This document shows, one piece after another, positions 35,959 through 44,858 of a stretch of 48,674 nucleotides of DNA; position 1 is the first letter of the stretch, and each line of letters begins with the position of its first letter. The stretch is taken from positions 1 to 48,674 of the IMG/VR virus record IMGVR_UViG_3300008262_000142, one strand, 5' to 3'. The notes under the pieces are model-generated. The model was not told where the DNA came from and made no database searches. It was given only the letters and a program-made list of their open reading frames with translations. This DNA comes from a virus. The position numbers and the translations under genes were made by a program.

Positions 35959-37071
35959 ATGAGCACAACAGGCAAAGGGTTTAGATACCCACAATATACA
36001 GATACTCCAGATGTCCCTAGAGACCTCGGATACCTTGCCGCTGATGTAGATGCCTATCTGGATGATCATCCTGGCCCACAGGGCCCTTCAGGAACCTTAG
36101 AAATAGGTACTGTAACAACTGTTAGCGCATCAACTCCAGCCTCTGTAGTAAATGTTGGAACCCCAGAGGCTGCTATACTCAATTTAGTTTTACCAAGAGG
36201 TGTCGATGGAATAATTGGTGGGCCAGGCCCATCTAATGTTTTATCAATAGGAACTGTTGACCAAGGCGTGTCTGCAAGTGCAACAATAACTGGAACTAGC
36301 CCATCTCAAGTATTGAATTTAGTTTTGCCACAAGGGCCTGCGGGTCCACAAGGGCCACAAGGGATACAGGGCCCTACAACCTTAGCAGTTGGAACAACTA
36401 CAACAGGTGCGGCTGGAACAAATGCTTCAGTAGTTAATACTGGAACAGCTACAAATGCTGTATTTGCATTTACGATTCCAAGGGGGGCAACTGGTGCAAC
36501 AGGTGCTCAAGGACCACAAGGAATTCCTGGATCAAGCGCAACAATAGATCCAATACCAACAACTATTTCATTAAACATACCTACAACATCTGGTTATGGA
36601 GTAAATTCAAACTGGTATCCACTAGCAAACAACTTATACTCAATAGGCCAGCCTATAGATGCAGGTGCTGGAGTAGCATCAAATAGATTTTGGAAAACAA
36701 TATACTCTAACACAGGAACAATAAATACATCTGACGAAAGATTGAAAACAGGAGTTTCTGACTCACTTCTCGGCTTGGACTTTGTTAATTCTTTACGTCC
36801 AGTTAGCTATAAATTTATTGAAGGCGGTAAAGAAGTAGTTGACGGAGATATAGTTTCAGTTCCTGGAACAAGAACTCATTACGGATTAATAGCACAAGAA
36901 GTTAAAGAGGTTTTAGATCAGTCTGGAGTAGAAGATTTTGCGGGATGGGTAAAAATAGACATGTCTCAAGAAGACTCAATGCAGGGATTAAGATACGATC
37001 AATTTATTTCACCACTAATAAAAGCAGTTCAAGAGCTTACAGCGAGAGTTAAAGCCTTAGAAGAGAATTAA
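35959..37071 (+). CDS. collagen-like tail fibre with C-terminal S74 chaperone domain, 370 aa
   Basis: Short collagen-like Gly-X-Y runs (GPQGPSG near 35, GPAGPQGPQGIQGP near 125, GATGATGAQGPQGIPG near 177) alternate with beta segments (LNLVLPRG, LNLVLPQG). The C-terminal 120 residues (TSDERLKTGVSDSL, HYGLIAQEVKEVL, LRYDQFISPLIKAVQEL) form an endosialidase-type intramolecular chaperone (peptidase S74) that trimerises and cleaves itself off. Pro at the Y-like positions makes it a possible prolyl-hydroxylase substrate, next to five such enzymes. Confidence 0.88.
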   Translation: MSTTGKGFRYPQYTDTPDVPRDLGYLAADVDAYLDDHPGPQGPSGTLEIGTVTTVSASTPASVVNVGTPEAAILNLVLPRGVDGIIGGPGPSNVLSIGTVDQGVSASATITGTSPSQVLNLVLPQGPAGPQGPQGIQGPTTLAVGTTTTGAAGTNASVVNTGTATNAVFAFTIPRGATGATGAQGPQGIPGSSATIDPIPTTISLNIPTTSGYGVNSNWYPLANNLYSIGQPIDAGAGVASNRFWKTIYSNTGTINTSDERLKTGVSDSLLGLDFVNSLRPVSYKFIEGGKEVVDGDIVSVPGTRTHYGLIAQEVKEVLDQSGVEDFAGWVKIDMSQEDSMQGLRYDQFISPLIKAVQELTARVKALEEN

Positions 37072-37074
37072 GAC

Positions 37075-38880
37075 ATGTCATATAAATACACTGTCTTAAA
37101 AGATAATCCAGTTGCATTTTTCTTATTGGATGAAGTTCGTTCTGGTGAAGCTGGAGTATACAGCAATCTAACTACACTATATTCAACATACGCAGACTTA
37201 AGAGACAACGGAGTTTCATATGCTGCCGTTAGTGGGTTGCCAATAATTGATTACACTGGAAACTCCATGGAAGGGTATGCAATTAATACTTCAAGCATGG
37301 AAGTGCTTCCTATTATTGGGGCGGGAGTTAGAGGAACTGAGATAAATGAAGATGCTCAAATAAGCCTGAAAGCACTAGGTCTTGGAATGAATAGAAATCC
37401 AGACGGCGCATTTGCATTCGAAATATGGTTTAGTCCAGACAAAGATGACAACGAAGAATATCTTATTATGGGAGATGCTGCAAACTCAATTGGCCTATTC
37501 TATAAAAATGAAAACATTATTTTTAAATGCAGCGCCACACAATCCGTTTGGCACAAAGTCACAAAAAATGAGGCTATGCATGTCGTTGGAATATTTTCCA
37601 AGGATAAAATATCTTTGTATGTAAACGGCAAAATAGCTTCCGAAAGTCCAGTCACCAAGGGCTTTAAATTTACCAATACAAGCTTAAATTTATCTTTAGG
37701 CCCAGCTAATGTAGGAAAAAAGTTTATTGTTGATTCAGCAGCAATTTATGCTTACGAGCTAACTGAACAAAAAATATTAAATCACTATGTGTCTGGGTAT
37801 AAAGAAACTAAGTATTCACAAATTGTTTATTCAAACAATGGAATATTTTTCTCATTAAATTCAACATCAATAAGACCAGACATTTCATACACATATCCTG
37901 GAATAAAAAGCTTAGAAGAAATTGCTTCTGGAGACGGATATTATAATTCTGTTTACAATAGGATTGAGTTTGAAAAAACAGATATAGCAGAATCAAAATC
38001 TTTTGTGTTTGAAGACAGACTATATATTTCAAACCCTGAAGATATTGTTTCTTCTAGACTTTCCTATGGTCAAGACGTAGACAATGTTTTAGTTGAAATA
38101 AAGATACCAGATCAGCCATGGGAAATATGTAAGAATAATTCACCCATGCCTTATTACAACAAAAACCAAAACTCAGAGAGCCCGATATTTGATATAAGAG
38201 TGACCATGACCACAGATGACTCATCCTTTGATCTTCCGTATTTTAATAAGCTAGAAATTGATATGTATTCAAATAAAGATTTCTATTCAGATAACTCTGG
38301 CTCAAAGATATATTCGGAATACGACTACGCTCTAGGTCAATATAATTATCCAGTAAGAATGCAAAATAAATATAATGGTATATCTATGTATTCTGGACAT
38401 GGATTCTCGGTAGACCTTTCTATTGAGCCACGTACAATAGAGATGTTCTTTACACCACGGGCGGGGCAGAATGTATTATTCTCTTCAGCGTCTTCATCAA
38501 TTAAGTGGGGGGCAAATGGAGCAATAACAAAAGCTGGAATTTCTGCTATATATGTAAACGGTATAGATAGAACATCGGAAGCCAACATATCTACATTTCT
38601 TCTAAACGACGTATCACACCATATATTAATAGTCTTGAGCCAGCCTGCCTTAAACATTAAGTTTAATCAAAATCAATTAGACACAGAGTATGGAACTTCA
38701 AACCTATACAACAATATAGCTTTTTATGAAAAGGTATTTACCCCTACAGAGGCAGCCAATAACTATAGACTGTATTGCTCAGATAATTCAAAAATTGTGG
38801 TTGATCCAGGGCTAACTGTATCTGAAAGCAGTCAGGGTCTTGACGGAACCTCCTATTTCGTAAGGTCATTTGGCGAATAG
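37075..38880 (+). CDS. LamG/ConA-like lectin-domain structural protein, 601 aa
   Basis: Residues about 95-235 fit a laminin-G-like/concanavalin fold (FAFEIWFSPDKDDNEEYLIM, KISLYVNGKIASES, LNLSLGPANVG), and a second one appears at about 440-570 (TIEMFFTPRAGQNVLFSS). Such domains bind sugars and are frequent in phage tail tips. The middle has a DIRVTMTTDDSSFDLP segment typical of structural tail proteins. Immediately after the collagen-like fibre, so probably part of the same adsorption apparatus. Confidence 0.75.
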   Translation: MSYKYTVLKDNPVAFFLLDEVRSGEAGVYSNLTTLYSTYADLRDNGVSYAAVSGLPIIDYTGNSMEGYAINTSSMEVLPIIGAGVRGTEINEDAQISLKALGLGMNRNPDGAFAFEIWFSPDKDDNEEYLIMGDAANSIGLFYKNENIIFKCSATQSVWHKVTKNEAMHVVGIFSKDKISLYVNGKIASESPVTKGFKFTNTSLNLSLGPANVGKKFIVDSAAIYAYELTEQKILNHYVSGYKETKYSQIVYSNNGIFFSLNSTSIRPDISYTYPGIKSLEEIASGDGYYNSVYNRIEFEKTDIAESKSFVFEDRLYISNPEDIVSSRLSYGQDVDNVLVEIKIPDQPWEICKNNSPMPYYNKNQNSESPIFDIRVTMTTDDSSFDLPYFNKLEIDMYSNKDFYSDNSGSKIYSEYDYALGQYNYPVRMQNKYNGISMYSGHGFSVDLSIEPRTIEMFFTPRAGQNVLFSSASSSIKWGANGAITKAGISAIYVNGIDRTSEANISTFLLNDVSHHILIVLSQPALNIKFNQNQLDTEYGTSNLYNNIAFYEKVFTPTEAANNYRLYCSDNSKIVVDPGLTVSESSQGLDGTSYFVRSFGE

Positions 38881-38962
38881 CCTACACAATTATTAAAAAA
38901 AGTGCATTGTCATGGCACACAGGCTGGACTTTTGCTAGAAATAATGATAAACTGTTTTACAT

Positions 38963-39301
38963 ATGGAAATCTTAAATCAAAAAAGTCAAGTTATCGAAGA
39001 GACAACTCTAGGAATATATGTTTGGGAAATGCCAGACGGACGCTGGATTGGTGACGATGATGGTAACTTCTTGTCTATAACATCTAAAAAGGGTAATCGT
39101 TCTAGAATGGCTACGCTAGCAGATGCTGTAAGACACTATGGTATTTATGAGGGACAACCAAAATTTTTAGCGGGCAGACGCAAAATAGATGATGAAGAGT
39201 TTGAGTATCAAAACCAAAGACTAAAATGGGGACTTACACCAGACCCATTAGATATTGGAGAATATAAAGATTCAGTTCTTCGAGGGGGCTCAGTAACATG
39301 A
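38963..39301 (+). CDS. conserved protein upstream of portal, 112 aa
   Basis: Contains LGIYVWEMPDGRWIGDDDGN and KWGLTPDPLDIGEYKDS, a pattern seen in small proteins adjacent to actinophage portals. It overlaps the portal start as ATGA, so its level is linked to the portal. A TAAACT box ends 9 bases before the ATG, leaving a very short leader. Function unknown. Confidence 0.7.
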   Translation: MEILNQKSQVIEETTLGIYVWEMPDGRWIGDDDGNFLSITSKKGNRSRMATLADAVRHYGIYEGQPKFLAGRRKIDDEEFEYQNQRLKWGLTPDPLDIGEYKDSVLRGGSVT

Positions 39302-40881
39302 CACAATTTTTAGAAGATGGCCCAGAAGATTCTTACGAGGTATCTGTAAAAAATAGCTCTGATTTATTTTCTTTTAAGAAAGAAAAAGAGCACGTCGATC
39401 CATTTGCAATAGGCATAGAAGAACTTAAAAAAGTAAGAGGCCTTGGCACAAACTTTAAGAGAAAAGTAAATAGAGATTTTGCAAAATCATTTACTGGCAA
39501 AGACGGAGCAGCAACACAGCAGAATTTATTGCAGCAGGCGGTAACTGGCTACGCTATGTTTGACCTTGTTCAACCAATATATAATTTAGAGTATCTTTCA
39601 CAAGTATACGAAGTATCAACATATAACTATGCAGCAATCAATGCAAAGGTTGCAAACATAGTTGGGCTAGGATATTCGTTTTCTGAAACAAGAAAAACCA
39701 ATGACGCAATTGACGCAATATCAGACAACAAGCAATTAGAGAGAGCCAGAAGAAAGCTTAATAAGTTAAAGCAAGATCTTCAGGAGTGGATTGATTCTAC
39801 TAATGATGAAGACACTTTCACAGAAACTTTAATTAAAGTATATACTGATTTAGAAGCTACAGGCAATGGATACATTGAAATAGGAAGAACCACAGCAGGA
39901 GACATAGGATATATTGGTCATATCCCAGCTAAAACAATGAGAGTAAGAAGACTTCGTGATGGATTTATGCAATTGCTTTATGGCAAGGCTGTATTCTTTA
40001 GAAACTTTGGAGACCTAGAAACACCAAATCCAATCGGTGATGTAGAAGATAGACCAAATGAAATTATTCATCTCAAGAAGTACACTCCAATGAATAACTA
40101 TTATGGCATTCCAGACATAGTAGCAGCCCAAGTACCACTTGCTGGAAATGAATTTGCTGGCAGATATAACCTGGACTACTTTGAAAATAAAGCGGTCCCA
40201 AGATATATTATTACTGTAAAGGGTGCAAAGCTTTCCCCAGAGTCAGAAAGAAAACTACTTGAGTTTTTCCAGGTAGGTCTAAAAGGAAAGAATCATAGAT
40301 CTCTTTATATCCCACTTCCAGCAGACACTCAAGATAATAAAGTAGAATTTAAAATGGAGCCAGTCGAGGCTGGAGCCCAAGAGTCATCATTTAATGTATA
40401 TAGACAGTCTAATAGAGATGAAATTTTATTGGCCCACAGAGTTCCAATTACTAAAATTGGAGTCCCAGAAGGAGTATCGCTTGCGAATGCTCGTGATGCA
40501 GACAAGACATTTAAAGAGCAGGTCTGTAGACCAGCACAAATGAGACTTGAAAAAAGAATTAATGCAATAATTGAAGAAAAAACAGATGCTCTAAAAATTA
40601 AATTCGAAGAGCTCACTTTGACCGACGAAGATACGCAATCTCAAATAGATGAAAGATATTTAAGAATGCAGGTAATTACCCCTAACGAAGTTAGAATTAG
40701 AAAGGGTATGATTCCAGTAGATGGCGGAGACGAAATGGTTGAATTAAAACCTCAGCAGGCAGCAGATCAAAGAGCAACTGCTGGCAAAACTAGGGCCAGA
40801 GATTCAGAGAGATCCGCAGCCTCTCCAGACAAATCAGGAGAAGCAAGAAATCCAAAAGGCGACGGCAGTCAAGTCGACTGA
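39298..40881 (+). CDS. portal protein, 527 aa
   Basis: Dodecameric channel at the capsid vertex for DNA entry and exit. Recognised by the length, the N-terminal region and the portal-typical core: YEVSTYNYAAINAKVANIVG, ATGNGYIEIGRTTAGDIGYI, IIHLKKYTPMNNYYGIPDIV, RDEILLAHRVPITKIGVPEG, and a C-terminal acidic/polar tail after VITPNEVRIRKGM. This places it in the PBSX/HK97-like portal group. It begins the virion core; no terminase precedes it in the window. Confidence 0.9.
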   Translation: MTQFLEDGPEDSYEVSVKNSSDLFSFKKEKEHVDPFAIGIEELKKVRGLGTNFKRKVNRDFAKSFTGKDGAATQQNLLQQAVTGYAMFDLVQPIYNLEYLSQVYEVSTYNYAAINAKVANIVGLGYSFSETRKTNDAIDAISDNKQLERARRKLNKLKQDLQEWIDSTNDEDTFTETLIKVYTDLEATGNGYIEIGRTTAGDIGYIGHIPAKTMRVRRLRDGFMQLLYGKAVFFRNFGDLETPNPIGDVEDRPNEIIHLKKYTPMNNYYGIPDIVAAQVPLAGNEFAGRYNLDYFENKAVPRYIITVKGAKLSPESERKLLEFFQVGLKGKNHRSLYIPLPADTQDNKVEFKMEPVEAGAQESSFNVYRQSNRDEILLAHRVPITKIGVPEGVSLANARDADKTFKEQVCRPAQMRLEKRINAIIEEKTDALKIKFEELTLTDEDTQSQIDERYLRMQVITPNEVRIRKGMIPVDGGDEMVELKPQQAADQRATAGKTRARDSERSAASPDKSGEARNPKGDGSQVD

Positions 40882-40934
40882 ATCTAATTGACTACGATTT
40901 GCCTTTTTAGATAGATAAGTATAAAATTAAGCAT

Positions 40935-42302
40935 ATGAACATCGAAAAAAGTCAGTGGTCCTCTGACGGCCAAAACCTTCATTTATCTGTTCCGTTTACA
41001 AAAGTAAACAGAGAGAATAGAACTGTGTCTGGATTTGCAACGTTAGACAATGTTGATCAGACTGGTGATGTCGTAACAGCAGAGGCGAGCCTAAAAGCAT
41101 TTGAAGCTTTTAGAGGAAATCTTAGAGAGATGCATCAGCCACTTGCAGTTGGTAAAGTTGTTTCTTTTAAACCAGAAACCTACTACGATCAAAAATCAAA
41201 AGAATTTTATAATGGCGTTTATGTAACTTCATACATATCAAAGGGCGCACAGGATACTTGGGAAAAAGTTCTTGATGGAACTTTATCTGGATTTTCAATC
41301 GGCGGAAAAATTAAAGATGCAGACAATGAGATTAATAAGTCAACAGGAGAAACTGTTAGATTTATCAAAGAATATGATCTAGTAGAACTTTCAATTGTAG
41401 ATTCACCAGCCAATGAAATGTGTAATATTATTTCAATTGAAAAGGCAAACGGTCAGCTTATTTTTAAAGGAATGGCAACAGAGGTTGTCACAGAAAATAT
41501 TTTTTATTGCGAAGATAGCGACTCTGTTTTCATCTCGACAGACAAGACATACTCTTCTCCAGTAACTGGAAAAGAAGCTACGCTAATTGGCTGGGTTGAA
41601 AGCTCAGACATAAACAAATCAAAAGAGATAGACAAAGTTCTTGCTTCATTTAAGAAGTCAAGAGTTCCGTTGCCTGCAACACAAACAATAGCAAAACAGG
41701 CAAACGTACAAGGAGGTAATGAAGTGGAAAAACTAAACGTACACGGTACAGATTCAGTTGCAGCAGAAGCACCAGTTGTGGAAGCACCAGCTGCTGAAGA
41801 AGTTGTAGTCGTTGAAGAGACCATGGCAGAGACTAAGGTCGAAGCCGTCGAAGATGCACCAGCTGCTGAAGCAGAAGATGCAGATTCTGCTTCTGTAAAT
41901 GTCTTTAAGTCAGTAGATGCAGATGCATCAGCTGCAGTTGAAGTTCAAGAGCCTGATTTTGCAAAAATGTTAGTAGACCTAAAGGGATTCTTTGCAGATA
42001 CTCTTAGCAAGGCTACAGAGGCAAATGCATTGCAGGTTTCTGAAATTAAAGAAACTGTAGAGACTTTTAGCAAGGGCTTAAATGCTCAGATTACAGAATT
42101 AGCAGAAAAGCACAGCGCACTTAGTGCAGCTGTAACAGAAATAAAGGGCACCATTGATGGTGTTCAAAAGCGTGTAGATGCCGTAGAAGGCGATACAGCA
42201 ATCAAGAAGTCCTCAGACCTTGGCGGGTCTGCGGTATTAGCAACAAACAAATCAAAATGGAACGGTTCTTTCCTCGGTTCCGTAAACGAAATATTTAACT
42301 AG
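40935..42302 (+). CDS. prohead protease fused to scaffold, 455 aa
   Basis: Residues 1-165 form the XkdF/HK97-type prohead protease: VSGFATLDNVDQTGDVV, H67 in LREMHQPLAVGKV, S121 in LSGFSIGG, and DLVELSIVDSPANE. The remaining residues, especially 264-455, are acidic, Ala/Glu-rich and helical (ETVETFSKGLNAQITELAEK), as in scaffold domains. The protease should cut the scaffold before DNA packaging. A nested start at 41724 can give the scaffold alone. TAAAAT lies 8 bases before the ATG, so a promoter with minimal leader is possible. Confidence 0.88.
   Translation: MNIEKSQWSSDGQNLHLSVPFTKVNRENRTVSGFATLDNVDQTGDVVTAEASLKAFEAFRGNLREMHQPLAVGKVVSFKPETYYDQKSKEFYNGVYVTSYISKGAQDTWEKVLDGTLSGFSIGGKIKDADNEINKSTGETVRFIKEYDLVELSIVDSPANEMCNIISIEKANGQLIFKGMATEVVTENIFYCEDSDSVFISTDKTYSSPVTGKEATLIGWVESSDINKSKEIDKVLASFKKSRVPLPATQTIAKQANVQGGNEVEKLNVHGTDSVAAEAPVVEAPAAEEVVVVEETMAETKVEAVEDAPAAEAEDADSASVNVFKSVDADASAAVEVQEPDFAKMLVDLKGFFADTLSKATEANALQVSEIKETVETFSKGLNAQITELAEKHSALSAAVTEIKGTIDGVQKRVDAVEGDTAIKKSSDLGGSAVLATNKSKWNGSFLGSVNEIFN
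41724..42302 (+). CDS. nested scaffold protein from internal GTG start, 192 aa
   Basis: AGGAGG (41711-41716) stands 7 bases before an in-frame GTG (residue 264 of the fusion) exactly at the junction between protease part and scaffold part. The arrangement is like lambda C/Nu3, where an internal start makes excess scaffold. The product would be acidic, Ala-rich and helical. Confidence 0.6.
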   Translation: MEKLNVHGTDSVAAEAPVVEAPAAEEVVVVEETMAETKVEAVEDAPAAEAEDADSASVNVFKSVDADASAAVEVQEPDFAKMLVDLKGFFADTLSKATEANALQVSEIKETVETFSKGLNAQITELAEKHSALSAAVTEIKGTIDGVQKRVDAVEGDTAIKKSSDLGGSAVLATNKSKWNGSFLGSVNEIFN

Positions 42303-42317
42303 GGTAGGTGAAATAAT

Positions 42318-43367
42318 ATGAGTAATGAAACATTAGAGAAAGCAATCGCAGCTGGTACAACAGCTACAGGTACTTTCGCATCCACAACTGGTGGAGATGG
42401 AATTCACACTGCGTCTGAAAACGGCAATGGTGGTCTTCTCAACCCAGAGCAATCAGCTCGTTTCCTAGACTATATGTTCGACGCAACCGTAATCGGAAAA
42501 GTCGCACGTACAGTTAGAATGAAGTCTGACACAACAGAAATCGACAGAATCGGCGTAGGCGAGAAGCTTATGAAGCTCGCTTCAGAAGGTGACAACACAG
42601 GCGTTAACGCTGCAGTCACATTCTCAAAGATCTCTCTCACAACAAAGAAGCTACGTCTTGACTGGGAGCTCTCAACAGAGTCACTAGAAGACAATATCGA
42701 AGGTCCAGATCTAGAAGACCACATCGCACGTATGATGGCAACTCAGGCTGGAAACGATATTGAAGACGTTCTACTTAACGGTAACACAGCACTTTCTTCA
42801 GATGCTCTATACAAGGCATTTGATGGTGTTGTAAAGAAGGCCAAGGCAAATGCACACGTCGTAGACGCAGCAGGTGCAGGACTTTCTCGTGCTGTATTTA
42901 ACTCAGCACTTAAGGCACTTCCACGTAAGTACAAGCAGCGTCGTACAGACCTACGCTTCCTTGCAGGATCAAACTTGATCCAGGATTACCTATACTCAAC
43001 ATCACAAAACATTCAGAATGTTAACCCACAGGATATTGCTTCAGGCATCATCCGTGGAGATGTTGCGCCACTAGGTGGACCAGCAGGATACGTAGCTCCA
43101 TACGCTTTCGGTATTCCAATCGTTGAAGTTCCACTTCTTCCAGAGACACAGACTGGCGATTACGCACAGGCTACAGGATCACACGGAGATGTTCACTTGA
43201 CATTCCCTAACAACGTTGTTGTTGGTGTTAAGCGTGACGTAACTGTTTACCGATTCTTCTGGCCACGTAAGGACTCAATCGAGTACACAATGTATACTCG
43301 TGTTGGCGTTCAAATCGAGCAGGCAGACGCTTGGGTAGTTGTAAAGAACGTTAAGGTTGCTTCCTAA
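42318..43367 (+). CDS. major capsid protein (HK97 fold), 349 aa
   Basis: Follows protease/scaffold directly and has typical capsid segments: LLNPEQSARFLDYMFDATVI, ELSTESLEDNIEGPDLEDHI, a P-domain with FLAGSNLIQDYLY and PAGYVAPYAFGIPIVEVPLL, and the C-terminal VVVGVKRDVTVYRFFWPRKD with YTMYTRVGVQIEQADAWVVV. Codon use is shifted to C- or G-ending codons (CGT, CTC, AAG, TAC) relative to neighbours, fitting very high expression. A strong terminator follows. Confidence 0.93.
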   Translation: MSNETLEKAIAAGTTATGTFASTTGGDGIHTASENGNGGLLNPEQSARFLDYMFDATVIGKVARTVRMKSDTTEIDRIGVGEKLMKLASEGDNTGVNAAVTFSKISLTTKKLRLDWELSTESLEDNIEGPDLEDHIARMMATQAGNDIEDVLLNGNTALSSDALYKAFDGVVKKAKANAHVVDAAGAGLSRAVFNSALKALPRKYKQRRTDLRFLAGSNLIQDYLYSTSQNIQNVNPQDIASGIIRGDVAPLGGPAGYVAPYAFGIPIVEVPLLPETQTGDYAQATGSHGDVHLTFPNNVVVGVKRDVTVYRFFWPRKDSIEYTMYTRVGVQIEQADAWVVVKNVKVAS

Positions 43368-43385
43368 TTAGGAATTAATCCAAGA

Positions 43386-43414
43386 AAGGCCCCCAATTAA
43401 TTTTGGGGGCTTTT
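43386..43414 (+). terminator. rho-independent terminator after the major capsid gene
   Basis: GCCCCCAA and TTGGGGGC form an 8-bp stem with a 6-base loop, followed by TTTTCATTTT. It can limit high capsid transcription from entering the connector genes. Confidence 0.85.
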
Positions 43415-43433
43415 CATTTTAATTATACAATGC

Positions 43434-43439
43434 TATAAT
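43434..43439 (+). promoter_or_regulatory. -10 box for the connector genes
   Basis: ATGCTATAAT (TATAAT with TGC extension) 27 bp before the ATG at 43467; AAAGGAG precedes the start. It restarts transcription after the terminator. Confidence 0.55.
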
Positions 43440-43466
43440 GGTTTTACCTAGAAAAAGGAGTATTAA

Positions 43467-43862
43467 ATGTCTTTTGACAAATTAAAGGTCTCAGAGCTAA
43501 AGGCAATTGCAGAAGAGTTTGCAGTTGAAACAGACGGACTAAAGAACAAACAGGATATAGTTGCAGCCCTAGCAGAAGAAGGTGTTACATATGCGGTATA
43601 TGAAAAAACACTTAAAGATGTAGAAGATGCAAAAGAAGAGATTGAAGTCTTACCCGTATTTGATCCAAAGGCAGAGCGCACAGAAGATACAGTACTAGTT
43701 ATGATGACAAGAGCAAACCATAGATACGATATTATGGGGCACACATTTACTCAGACCCATCCGTTTGTAGCAATGAATAAAGATTCAGCTCAACAAATTT
43801 TTGATAAAGAGGAGGGTTTTCGTTTAGCCACACCAAAGGAAGTTCAGGAATATTACGGCTAA
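43467..43862 (+). CDS. head protein with HeH/SAP-like N-terminal domain, 131 aa
   Basis: Residues 1-40 (FDKLKVSELKAIAEEFAVET, NKQDIVAALAEEGV) fit a helix-extended-loop-helix or SAP-like DNA-binding motif, common in small proteins after major capsid genes. The C-terminal 60 residues (VMMTRANHRYDIMGHTFTQT) form a domain conserved in actinophages. Possibly a capsid-associated or head-tail joining protein. Confidence 0.7.
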   Translation: MSFDKLKVSELKAIAEEFAVETDGLKNKQDIVAALAEEGVTYAVYEKTLKDVEDAKEEIEVLPVFDPKAERTEDTVLVMMTRANHRYDIMGHTFTQTHPFVAMNKDSAQQIFDKEEGFRLATPKEVQEYYG

Positions 43863-43877
43863 GCTTAAACGCAACAA

Positions 43878-44858
43878 ATGGAAATTATAGTAGGAACAAA
43901 CTCACCAGTAAAGCAGAGAGTCTTTTGGAAGGGCGGGATAGCCCAAGCAGACTCTTTGCCTACTGTTAAATTTTATGACGTAACTAACGATCCTTCAATA
44001 GAGCCTTCTATAAATCCAAACACTTTACTTCTAACTGAAATTGCAGAAGAGGCAGAAACAGATAGAGGCGTGTATATAGTATATCCTCCAATTTCTCTTA
44101 CAGATAGACCAAGAACATTAAAATTGGTATGGGAGTATGAGGTCGACGAAGAAAGCGTAACTAAAGAGCACCTTCTTGATGTAGTAAAGCCATATGTTGA
44201 TTTAACTGAAGCTGCAGACTCATTAGGATTTGGCTTTGACCAATCTGACCCGAACTATAAAACTTTTGCAGATTTAGCGGCAGCTGAAAAATATGCAAGA
44301 AAGCTTATCGAGAGCTACACTGGTCAAGAGTTTTATTTGTATGATGACGTAAACATAGTTTATGCTACTGGATCAGAAGTTCTCCCTCTTCCATATAAGA
44401 TAAATGAGATACACTCTATACATCTTAATGACATACTATTAGTAGATAGATTAAATAATATTGATAACTGGAATGTACCAGTAGAAATATCTTCAAGTGG
44501 TTTTGGAATAAAGGTTAATAAGTCTGGCCTTCTAGACAATGTTGTTTATACAGCTAATGGAATGGTGCCTCCAAGCATCAATGATTATGGCAGTGGATCT
44601 TTTGTAAACGGGGGATCATACAGAATTGAAGGAAGATATGGCTGGGACGAAGTTCCGCATGAAGTTCAATTAGCCACTATAGAGTTAATGAAAGACTTCT
44701 TCTCTAAAGATAAAGACTGGAGAAACAAGTACTTAAAGAGCATACAGACATTTGACTGGCAGTTTGAATATGACAGTGCAATATTTAGTGGCACAGGAAA
44801 CAACTATGCAGATCAGCTTTTGTCAGATTATGTCTTAAGCACAATGGTTTTGATATAA
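43878..44858 (+). CDS. head-tail connector/adaptor protein, 326 aa
   Basis: N-terminal beta domain (IVGTNSPVKQRVFWKGGIAQ), then a helical adaptor core with AEKYARKLIESYTGQEFYLY and VQLATIELMKDFFSKDKDWR, the arrangement of gp6/gp15-like adaptor proteins that sit under the portal. The extra beta domain makes it longer than the usual 100-200 aa. TAATG couples it to the next gene. Confidence 0.7.
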   Translation: MEIIVGTNSPVKQRVFWKGGIAQADSLPTVKFYDVTNDPSIEPSINPNTLLLTEIAEEAETDRGVYIVYPPISLTDRPRTLKLVWEYEVDEESVTKEHLLDVVKPYVDLTEAADSLGFGFDQSDPNYKTFADLAAAEKYARKLIESYTGQEFYLYDDVNIVYATGSEVLPLPYKINEIHSIHLNDILLVDRLNNIDNWNVPVEISSSGFGIKVNKSGLLDNVVYTANGMVPPSINDYGSGSFVNGGSYRIEGRYGWDEVPHEVQLATIELMKDFFSKDKDWRNKYLKSIQTFDWQFEYDSAIFSGTGNNYADQLLSDYVLSTMVLI

